Assembly: GCF_026151205.1 (NCBI RefSeq)
Contig: NC_087074.1
Location: 18,613,240 to 18,677,239 of the forward strand
Length of the DNA stretch: 64,000 bases
Source of the DNA: Bolinopsis microptera
Taxonomy: Eukaryota; Ctenophora; Tentaculata; Lobata; Bolinopsidae
Direction: 5' to 3'
Under the pieces are notes generated by a model, which made no database searches, had not been told where the DNA came from, and worked only from the letters and a program-made list of their open reading frames with translations. Made by a program: the position numbers and the translations under genes. Shown piece after piece: positions 11,401 through 23,400 of the stretch (position 1 is the stretch's first letter; each line of letters begins with the position of its first letter).

Positions 11401-14400
11401 ACTTGTAACCCCTGTAACTGTTACCCTAGCAACTCTAACACTTGTAACCCCTGTAACCGTTACCCAACTCTAACACTTGCAACCCCTGTAACCGTTACCC
11501 AACTCTAACACTTGTAACCCCTGTAACCGTTACCCAACTCTAACACTTGTAACCCCTGAAACCGTTACCCAACTCTAACACTTGTAACCCCTGTAACCGT
11601 TACCCAACTCTAACACTTGTAACCCCTGTAACCGTTACCCCTTATTACAGATGTAAAGTGTAACGGTGTGAATGACTGCTGGGATTACAGTGATGAGAAG
11701 AACTGTGAATGTGAGGTCAGTACTAAGACATACTTATTACTTACTGGTTTCCATGGTTACAATACTTACACAACTTGATCCCCATAAACTGGGACCCTAG
11801 TAGCACGAACAAAATTTTCAAACTCGATTCCCTTGGGAAAAGGCTGATGGTAATAGAGAAGGCTTTGTTATTTTCCGAATTATAAAAAACCGATTTTTAG
11901 ATATTACATACTAGGGACCCTATGGCCTATAGATCAAGTTTATGTTGAAAATCCGATCCCATAATTTGTTTGCACAGTCGAATGATAAAATTGCCATACT
12001 ATACAGGGATTCGTTTGTGATGGACTCTGTATTCCTTCCTCCAATGTGTGTGACTCAGTCCCTCAATGTCCACGTGCTGAAGATGAACAGTGTTGTCATG
12101 ACAATGTCACGTGTTGTCATGGTAACGCCCCTGGTAACACCCCATGTGAGTGTGACGAGGAGAAGGAGATGAAGTGTGGTGGAGGAGGGTGTGTAAGTGT
12201 TGGGAGGTGGTGTGATGGAGTACAGGATTGTACAGACAGGAGTGATGAACTGAACTGTGCAGAATTCAGGGAACACTCCTTCAAGTGCTTTCACTCTAAC
12301 AGGTAACTAGTCTGCTAGACTAGAAACTAGTCTGCTAGACTAGAAACTAGTCTGCTAGTAACTAGTCTGCTGGACAAGATATAATACTGTAATAACACTC
12401 ACATTATGTGAAATACTGTCTAGTAACATCACACTATGTGAAGTATTGATTAAGGGAAAGTGTCGACGTCTGGTTCTGTAATTGTGTTGATTGTCGTCAA
12501 TATAAAAAGTATCGCAGATATTGCAACATTGTGTGTTCGCAGTATCGGAATGTAGCAGATTTGAGGGAATAACGCGTCGGAATATGAGCACTATAATTTA
12601 GTATGTCAATATCCATATTAACAGTGTACACGTTACGTTAATTGGCAGTTCCCCCTTATGTTCCCCCTTATGTTCCCCCTTATGTTCCCCTGCTTATGTC
12701 TGCTTACAAACCTCTGTTCTTGTGCACACTAATTTCCGATAATTGGCCCTGTAAAACAGAAGTTGGTGGAATTGGGAGTTAAGGGTCAATGTCTGGATCA
12801 ATATTGTCGTGTAACTGGATTGGGGAAGGAACTTTAAAATCGAAATATCTAAAACATTTCCCTTTTTACCGTTGAAGTGGCAGGATTAAAAACATTAGAC
12901 CTTTTTTATTAACTTTTAAAACGTTGTGAACATTCTATAGGATCAAGATGAATGACTTGATTTGCACATTTAATAGTAAGTCACGTGTTTCAGTACGCGT
13001 TACATACCGTTGCTATGGAGATGTGATGGGAGATACGACTGTTCTGACTTCTCAGATGAAGCTCTCTGCTTGGTTAGTCACTAAAAGAAATGTAACATTT
13101 TAAATTGAAGAGGATTAGTTTGAGCCCATTGTGCCATCCTTTTGTTTTTAAAAGTTTCTGTAAGTTTTATTTCTGCATCTATGATTTATAGAAGCGCCGC
13201 GAATCCTCCTATCCATGCACTACTATGTGTTTTGATTTTAAACAGTACACCTAAATTAAATAGAAACGTAAATTTGAAATAAACAAATGACAACATTTTA
13301 GATAAATGACAACATTTTCTTAGTAAGGTACAGTTTGGCACAGTGTTCTAAACTATTAGTTTAATATCGTGGTAAGATGTGATAGGGGGAGGGGTATTGT
13401 TTCACAATATCGGTAGAAACAATGACCCGGACATATCGGAAGTAAGGGGAGTAAAACTACCCCCCACATTGTCCCCCCACTTCTCCCATTCTCTCAAACT
13501 CCCCCCATTTCTCTGGCTCCTTTCTTCCTGCCATTGTTTCTGTGTTTTGTTTCAAACTGGGGGGTGTTGTACTGGGTAAATGGGTAATGTGTCAGTGGTT
13601 AGGTAATGTGTGTATATTAGTGCCTGTAGTGCAGTTTAGTGAGTTAGTAGTGCAGTTTAGTAAAGTTACAGTTTAGTAGTGTAGGTTAGTAAAGTTACAG
13701 TTTAGTAGTGTAGGTTAGTAAAGTTACAGTTTAGTAGTGTAGGTTAGTAACTACAATTTGTTGCTTCCCTTAATTAGCTTATTTCCGCGTTTACACTCCA
13801 CGCCTGTTTGCTACTTCTAATTAATAACACTCCGAGTGACTTAATTAATAACACACTGCCTGGTTGGTTGGGGACCGGCCCGAAGTACCAGCCAATGTTT
13901 ACTCAAAAAATAATATATACAAATATAATAAGTGTTATCAATTCAAACTCAAAACTCACACAAGATTAGATCTCATTAAAACGATTAAAATGTATATAAT
14001 GGAGCTTGTCGAACAAAACATAGCTGAGCACATATAAAGTTGCCTTTAGTTGAAATTATCATATTAATGCGCTTTTAGAGTTGTTAGAGTGGAAACAGGC
14101 GCCTAGCTACGGCTAGCTAGCTATTCCAAAATTTAAAAATTTAACGACTGTTATCAGTCGCATAGCGTCATGCCGTTTTTGCTGGCGAATTGATGGCAGT
14201 GTAACTGAGATGGTATGCAGTGAAATTGATTCTGTGATGGCGTGCTTATGGTATTGAGACAGAGTTATTATTAGCATTACGGTTGATGTTGCGCTCTGAT
14301 TTCCTTAGTCCCGTTATATTGTATACTCCAAATTGATAACCACTCCGAGTGACTTAATAACACTCCGACTTGATAACCACTCCTGAAATTAACCTGAAGG

Positions 14401-17400
14401 GTAGAACGTGGTGGGCTTCATTACCACTTGTAATTTATCAGAAAAATTTCGGGGTTCTTGTCCTGGAGAAAATAGCGATGACGGATCCTCCAAATGTTAG
14501 ACAGCTGAAGGTTTAATTTCTACCTTTGTCGTTGTCATCAGTTACCTTTCTTATTGTCACCTGTTTCGAGATCGTATTTTGAGCGAGCTAGCATACTATA
14601 CTAGTCTATTACTCTAGTATACTATACTACTATACTGTACTAGTATACTAGAGTATGACGTTATAACAGAGTGTGACGTAATCATTATACTGCACACTAT
14701 AGTATATACTTTATACTAGTATATATACTGTGCATTATATACTATAGATGAGGTGTGCTGGGATCTGCACGAGTTCTCAATAAAACGAGACAAAGTATTT
14801 ATAGCAGCTGGGAGAGGTTTCCCGTTTCTCAGAAAAGTGAGTGAGAAGAGGGAGAAGAGTGAATTATTACACTGTCATTAAACGCCTGTTTCCTGTCAAT
14901 AGCACACGTGTTAAACACGTGTTGAACCCTTATTCCACCACACCTCAACAACAAATTTAAATTAGAGTAGTAACTCGAGTGGCGGGGTTTTTGCAGTAAA
15001 ACTACAGAGTTACTGAAGTATTATGATAAGTTGAAATAAAGCGGGTGTTATTGCGGTTAAATTAGAATTAGAGTAGATTTAAAGTGGTGTTGGAAGCAGT
15101 GAAGCCGGGGTAAGTGGTGTTGATGTTGAGATTAATGGAGCGTGGGGCCGGGTCGGTGCGTGTCACCGAGTGGAAACCCTCCTGAAACAGAATGTCGGCT
15201 CCTGAAATTTGATAGGTCAAATTACAAGTAGTGACAGTTTCAGGCCTGCTTCCGCCTGCGAAGTATTTGAACAGAGGGTGCAAATTCCTGACAGTTAGTG
15301 CTGGTATCTTGGTTTTTATTGTTTGGCGGGCTGATTTATTAGCTGACAGCAGCACCAGCAGCCTCGTCTTACTTACCCCTCTGCTAAACGCAGTGCACAT
15401 ACTTCTATCAACAGAGCGTATCTCAAATATTTCAGCTGAAACTCGCCGCAAGTTGTAGTCTTTTACTGGCATTTTTTTCTTTTCTTGCTTCTTATCCGCA
15501 GAGATTCCCATAGTGTTGCAGCCAGCAGTTGCTGGCTTCTTGTCAATTATTATGTTTTGTTGAAATTACCATTACTGTTATCTCAGATTAGTTTTTATCT
15601 CCGTTGCTCTTTTAGAAAACTATGTTAATCTGACAGACTGATGGGTCGTGCACTAGTGTTAGTAATTCTGCACTACATCGCTAATATAAGCTGTGGGGTG
15701 AGTACATTGCTTAGTGTATTCAGCTGTGTCTTGTATGGTACTTTAACTAGACTCGTGTACTCGTTTTATTATATTGCATTTCTGTAGTACTCAAGTTTCT
15801 ACAGAAATGAAGTGGAATAAGACCACCTTATCGTGTTTTGTTGATAAAAGTTTATATTATATAAGTTTTGAGTTTCATCAGAACCAAATTTGTGGTGTGC
15901 GATAACTGATTGGATTGGACACTGGCCGTAAAATTCCAGACAATGTTTACTGAAATAGTTCTGTTCAGGATTGGGCGATATTTGGAGGTATTCTTAACAT
16001 TTTATAACTCGTATGACACAATTAAAGTCTAGTCTCTTAATTAAAGACTTAGATATTGGTGGGAGTTAAACTCCATGGTGTAAATGTGTTGACTGTCGCT
16101 GTCCCTTGTCCAAGTCTATCAAATAATTCAACAGCACAACCCCCAATAAAATACAGCTCGGAGTGCAGTCTGCATTTTTCTTTGAAAATCTCACATCAAA
16201 TTTAAGTTGGTAATCTAAAGCACTTTTCCTCCAGCTTCAGCGGTAAATTTATGATGACTAGCAAGTGCTCTTTTTTTTGGTTGCCAAGGATTCGATCTCA
16301 GGGAAATATCGCACTTGTCACTTTAATATCTCCTAACTCGCTGTCAGATATGGAATATATATCAAAGAATTTTAATGTGCGACAGAACATTTTATATCCA
16401 CATATCATAAGATACATTATATTTGATCTACTGAAGGCTCCTAACAATCTAGAGAAACTGTTATCCTTGGTAACTCTGGTGCACAGGACGGAGCTGACTA
16501 AGTATAGACTCGCATTATTGTTGTCAAGGTAACGCCCCTGGTAACTCATTGTTTCCCTTAAAAATGGAGACAATTTAGACTTTTTGAGCTAAAAAACGCT
16601 ATAATGCATGTCAATAAGTAAACCCAAAAAGAATTGAATAAGTAGAATTTTCCAAGAAATTTAAGGAAAGGGACGTTAATCAGTATTAGACCAGGTCTTT
16701 GCTCTATACTATTACTTTACAAACATCTTCTCATCGAGTATTAACATCACATATTATAAACAGTAGACTTATTTCAAAAAGGCTATTATTAAATATATGC
16801 CGCCGTGTACTTTTAATGATATATGAGTACTTGTGCATTGTTCAATAATAGTCAAGTTCCGTATTGAACATGTACTTACTGAGTCAGCAATAATAAAAGT
16901 ACACAATACGTACAATGTAGTATGTACTACTTAACTTACTTCCGGCAGAGACTTTGTAGTGCATTAATGAATTTAAATGAAGCCATTCGCTTATAACTGC
17001 TTCATTTCTATGTTAGTACTGTATTTAGAGCAGTGGCTCCACTTTTACTCTACAAATAAGCAATTTCCAATAATAAGCCTAAAAACTACTCCTGAATGTA
17101 ATACATGAAATAGGAATGTAATACTTGGCACAGGTAAATAAATGAACGTTTAATATGTACATTCATTCTCTATGAGTAGCTACTAGCTTATCTAGTAGAT
17201 AGATATATTCAGAGGCTTTCTGGAAAGGGTCTTTCAAACATATAGATGATTCGAGAGGATTTAAATAAAAACAAGCTATAAAGTTTACAACCACGAGGAT
17301 GAACACAGCAACAAAATACTTAATACTATAATATACTATACTATAATATACTATAATATACTCGTTCTTTCCTCTAATGATAATATCTTCTGACCGTTAC

Positions 17401-20400
17401 TTGCAATTAATTAACAATGTGTACAGGGCGGAGGCTGCAGCCCAACACAACTGTCGTGCGATAACGGAAGATGTCTGGACTCTCAGTACCTGTGTGATGG
17501 TGTCGTGCATTGTAAAGATAAAACCGATGAGATGAACTGTCAAAACGCCACTTGTCACAACGGTAAGTGGATTTACTTGGAGGTATTTGCGGAATTGTGG
17601 TGGTATGTTGCCCACCCGGTTGTCCAGAGAGGCGTGTGCATATTTTCATATTTTATAACCCAGATGTTACTACTGCTCCAATTACATTAATAACTCTGCG
17701 ATTCCGGATCGTATTTATTGAACTCTGAACCTTGTATACCATTTGTAACAAGCGTGGTAGGCGCTGAAAGGGTCTACAAATAATATAGACTGGAAGACGC
17801 GATTTACTTCCAGTAGTAAAGTCGGCGCGCGCGTCTCATTTCTAGCTCTAGAAATTTCGCGCTTTTTAAGAAATTACGCTCTCCCTCGGTGCTGCCAGCC
17901 AAACGATAATCGACCACCTCCCCAGAATAATACGTCAGTGTACGCGTGTATGTACTGTGTCGATGCATAATAATGTATAATAATGACTGTCTCAGGGACG
18001 CTGCCTTGCGGGGATGGGACCTGCTTGTCTAGCGACTTGTTTTGTAACGGTGTAGCTGACTGTAACAGCAATACGACATTATTTACAGATGAGCTCTGTG
18101 ACTTCGACAATTTGCTCTGTCCACAATCTCAGTTTAAGGTAAATATTTGAAATCCTCCTCTTTTTGACAATTTTATGAACACCTAAGAAACCCGACCATT
18201 CCATGTGGAATTCCAAAATGTTTCAATAAGTAAACTAAACTGCTGTTAATTTCAGTGTGATGCGGAACAGTGTATACCACAAGGCTGGGTCTGTGACGGA
18301 ACATCAGAATGTACTGGTGGTGAAGATGAGTTGAACTGCCCTGCTATTCAAGACACTGACTCTGTAACATGTGACAACTGTTCCTGTGACACTGACACTG
18401 ACTGCTCTCAGAGCTGTATATCCGGGAAATGCGCATGTAACGATGGTTACACCATGTCAACCACAGACAACAAGACATGTGAAGCGACCAGTCCTGCAAC
18501 TGTGTACTTTACAACCAACAGTGGGCTCTACACCGCTCAGTTGGGAGGAGGTGTTTTCTCTGCTGTAACATCTCTCACATACCAGCACAGTCCTGAAATA
18601 TCTCATTTGATCTGTTCTCTGAGACTGGTGTCATCATAGCAGTTAGTGGAGGTCAGATACTGGCTATAAATCTGACAGGGAAACACACAGTAGATGTTAA
18701 AGTGAAGAGAGAGAGGGAGATCAGGAGTGTCGCTGTGGACTGGGTTAATGATAATATCTACTGGATAGAAGATAACACTCTAATGATGAGTAACACTCAG
18801 TACTCAGGACTCAGATCCTTGAGTAGTGACGTGTCTGATGTGATGTTAGATGTAAAGTACAACACTCTGTACTACACTACAACACAACATGCTTTAGTTA
18901 GATGTAGACTTGACATGACAGAGTGTAACACTATGTTACAAGATGTAGTAAAGCTCTACCTAGACCAAGTCAGCAGGAATATCTACTACACTTCACTCAA
19001 CAACTCTCTATACAGACTCAGCAACACTGGGGTGTCCCATCTTCTCACAGACTCTCTTACTACAGATACAGTGAACCAAATAGTGTATTTTGAGAGCAGT
19101 GTATACTACACTACTGGTGGTGCGCTGAGATCCTACAACAAATTGACTGGTAGTAACACTCCAGTAACTCTACAATCCAACGGAACACCACTCTTTCCAG
19201 CCAGGATAATACTCGGCCACGCCTCACTGCAACCCTCATCTCCAGAATCACCCTGTAAAGCCGCGCAGTGCTCACAACTCTGTACTCAGAGTGTACCGGG
19301 TACTGCACAGTGTTTGTGTAGTAACGACTACACACTATCAAATAGCCAGTGTATCTACACTGGTGAGGAGTGTATCGGCGTGTTGAGGTGTGATGACAGG
19401 AGGTGTATGAGGGACGAGTCAGAGAGGTGTGACGGCTTCAGGGACTGCTATGACGGATCAGACGAACTGCACTGTAACACTACATGTGGGAAGAATGAGT
19501 GGCACTGTGAGGTGGGAGGTTGCGTGCATAGTTCTCTGAGATGTGACACTGCCCAGGACTGCGTGGGAGGGAGTGACGAGAGGAACTGTACCGGATTATG
19601 TGACAGCGGCTTCCTCTGTAACTCAGGACAGTGTATCAACAGTAAGCTCCAGTGTAACAAACACCCTGATTGCCCTGATAAAAGTGACGAGGATGTTGAG
19701 TTGTGCGGACACGCGGCGTGCGCATCAGGCACGTTTGAGTGTGAACCTAACCACTGTATCCCACTGAGTTGGACATGTGACGGATACTCGGACTGTAGCA
19801 ATGGTACTGATGAGGTGGGGTGTGACAGTGAACAGTGTGTTGTGAGGTGTGATGTGAGAGGGTCGGGGGAGGCGCGCTGTCTCCCCGCGAGCGCGCAATG
19901 TAACGGTATACCTGACTGTGAGGATGGTACTGATGAGACTGACTGCTCTACTGAAACTACCTGGTGTAAAGACTGGGAATTCTCCTGTGAAGACGGGTCC
20001 GCTTGTGTTAGCTTCTTATTAAGGTTAGTAATCATTCTTACTAACTGACACAGTAATAATAACACCGTCAAGTATTAAAATCAGAAATATTATTGTAAAT
20101 GATAAAGATGGAATGTAAAAGGTTGAAGTTCCTATAAAAGGTTGTTAATGTTTCACCCACCTAGGTGTGACGGAGTGGCTCAGTGTAACGACAAGAGTGA
20201 CGAAGCATTGTGTGACGAGTGTAAAGAAGGTTACACGACGTGTGATAACGGTCAGTGTGTTCACCCTCGTTACAAGTGTGACGGTAACAGAGACTGTCCC
20301 TTAGGAGAGATGAGGTGAATTAATTAACTAATTAGCTTTACGTTTAAAGTTATCACTAATTGATAATTAATTGATTGCTACTTAATACTATTTTTATATC

Positions 20401-23400
20401 ATACTCAGTACTCACAACATATCACTAGTTCACCACCTTCAAAATTATCCTAAATTCCTTTTGTTTTATTTGTAGAGATTTTAATTATTATTGTATAAAT
20501 TGGCATCAAATTGATAACCTTAAACATTGTTTAACTTAAATAACGTTTTTTAACTGACTAACCTCCCACAGTTGGAATGCTCGGAATGCTCCTCAGACCA
20601 GATCTCCTGTGACAGCTCCTGCCTGCCTCTCCTTCTCCGCTGTGACGGTGAGAACGACTGTAGTGATGGTAGTGATGAGACAGACTGTGTCTCGCCACAC
20701 TGTTCACCTTCCCACTTCATGTGCTTATCTGGAGCTTGTATAGATAAGCACTACAGATGTGATGGTAGTCGTGATTGTAGTGATGGGTCTGATGAGGATA
20801 ACTGTTCTGTCTGCTCTCTCTCCCATTTCCTCTGTGATACTGGACTCTGTCTCGATCAGGTCGGTGATGTTAATACATAATCATTAAATATTAATTGCAG
20901 CTGGCTAATGCCTCGATAATTTAACTTAATTGAAAGTTTTAAAACAATAACTCGGCCACGTATGGGGAAATGACGAAGTTTACTTGTCCAATTATTTCAT
21001 TCGTTCTTCACTGATTACAGCTGATAAAATGATAACCATCAACAACTCTCTAAATCTGCAGGAGAGTGTGTGTAACGGAGTAGATGAGTGTGGAGACGGT
21101 TCAGACGAGAGAGGGTGTGACCAGGACCCTGTTAACGAGTGTCTCTCCCGTCCCTGTGATCTGGAACATGGCCAGTGTGTAGATCTGAGACTTGGCTACT
21201 ACTGTTCCTGCGATCAGGGCTACGAACTGGCCCTTAACAAGAAGTACTGTATTGACACTGACGAGTGTGACTTGAAAGTACATGCCAGACAGTGTACCCA
21301 GCTGTGTTACAATACTGTGGGTGGGTTCGCGTGTGGGTGTGTAGCGGGCTACTCTCTAGATCGTAGAGATCATGTGACGTGCCGCGCGGACACGCCCTTA
21401 TCTTATCTCCTGTTATCTCACCACTCCGTCTACTCCCTCTCTGAGGTGTCCTACTATAACCACAGTAGAGAGCTTGTGTTGTACGACCTACCAGACTCAG
21501 TGCACCACATAGCTACTCACATCACATCTACCTCCACCTTGCTCTACACTGCTGAGGGAAGCTCTATTAAACGTTACGTCCTGCCCCCGCTCACTCTGGA
21601 TACCAGCCTAACCAAACCCACCCTGAATAGGAGGACGTTAGAGAACGTGCACGTGTCCTCTTTAGCAGTGGACTGGAGTACAGGCAACTTGTACTGGAGT
21701 GACCCGGTTTTAGGAGAAATAAAGCTGTACTCCCCGCCTAGTGGCCCCTCGGTTAGTGTGGTCAGTACTCACTGTGACAAAGTCAGAGGACTAGTGCTAC
21801 TCCCACAGCGGGGTAAGATGTACTTTATACACGTGTATCAGGGTGTATCTCAGATAGCAGAGACTGGACTAGATGGAACTAGGCGGAGGAGAGTAACAGG
21901 ACGGGGAGAGATGGTCTCACACTTTGATATTGATCACATCACCACTACTCTCTACTACTTCTCATCCTACTGTGCCGACCCTGAACATGACTTCTGTATG
22001 TACAAGATTGAGCTGCAGTATCCTACTCCTAAAACACAGCTACTGGAAAGTGGAGATTTAATGCCATATGAAATACTGACTGGTTTCAGAGCTTTTGGAT
22101 CTCATCGCTATATGGCTATGTCCAGGCGAGGGGTGCTGGATTGTAAACTTTACCAAGGTTGGGACTGCAGACAGCTTACTACAAACGAGACCGAATATAC
22201 TGATATCCTGTTCTTATCTCCACTCTCTCAGCCTCTTCTTGAGAACGCTTGCGGAGTAGACACGTGTGGGGAGGGGGCTGTTTGTGTAAACACAGCAGTA
22301 GATGCATTAGGTACTCAACTACACACTGCCTGTGTGTGTGCAGGTAAAGATGAAGTGTACGAGAAAGGGAAGTGTAAGGCAGTGGAGAGCAGGTGTGATG
22401 AGGAGATCTACTTCTCCTGTCAGTCTGGAGGGTGTATAGAGACAAGGTTTAAATGTGACCATGTCAGGGACTGTACTGATGGAAGTGATGAGATGGGGTG
22501 TGAGGAGTTCCATTGCAACGACCTGGTCCAATTCTCCTGTCGTAATGGTAACCAATGTGTCCCTATAGAGAGACGGTGTGATGGTTTTAAAGACTGTGCT
22601 GATAACTCTGATGAAGACTCCTGTACCTCTTCTCTGTGTGCAGAGTCTGAGTTTCTTTGTAACAGCACTAAGACCTGTATACCGGAGTTGTGGAGATGTG
22701 ATGGAACTGAAGATTGTTTGGAAGGGGAGGATGAGAAGGGTTGTTGTCATGGTAAGGAGGAGGGATGTGAAGAGTGCAGCGGGTTCCAGTGTCTCAACAA
22801 CAACAAGAGACTACAGTGTTACTCTGACAGTGTAGTGGGGGACGGTAAAGTGGACTGTTATTACAGTGTGGATGAGGACAAGTCTGAGATGAGATGTGAG
22901 GGTGGCACCTTCCTGTGCAACTCTCTGTGTTACCCTGACAACTGGCGGTGTAATGGCGAAGTGGACTGTGGTGATGAGGAGTCATGTGAGATGTCATGTG
23001 ATCAAGATCATGGGTTATTCGGGACACGGTGTGTGTCCAACTCCCTAATGTGTGATGGGTGGAGGGACCTAGAGGGAGGGGAGGACGAGGAGGGCTGTTT
23101 TGTGTCATGTGACCTGAACTACCTCTCCTGTAACGGGATGTGTGTCCCGAGTGACTCCGACTGGCTCTGTGAGGGGTATTGTGGCGAGGAAGTGATCAGT
23201 CTCATCCACCAGATCCAGAGGGGGTGCAAGTGTGGTGTCTCCCAGAGACAATGTAAGAGCGGGAGATGCCAGGACGCCAGTTTCTGGTGTGATAAGGAGG
23301 TGGATTGTTTACATGAAGATGATGAGGTATGGTGTCCAGGATCTAACTGTGCTCCTCCTGATTTCTGCTGTTCCTACTCCGGGAGAATACTAAGGGACAG

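Larger units (their letters stand above)
13073..17426. other. Long intron 10 with repeats and a putative internal first exon
   Basis: This 4.35-kb stretch holds a 28-bp-type tandem repeat at about 13620-13750 (GTTAGTAAAGTTACAGTTTA), a palindromic TA-rich block at about 14585-14750, an antisense open frame at 15068-15511, and a signal-peptide exon at 15641-15697. The sequence at 16513-16545 contains GGTAACGCCCCTGGTAAC, identical to part of exon 9. No LDLa, EGF or YWTD coding was found in the remainder. Confidence 0.6.

Noticed and set aside
19448-20071. 207-codon minus-strand frame opposite LRP exon 13
   Set aside because: It is the antisense shadow of cysteine-rich LDLa coding; the plus strand has clear domain evidence.
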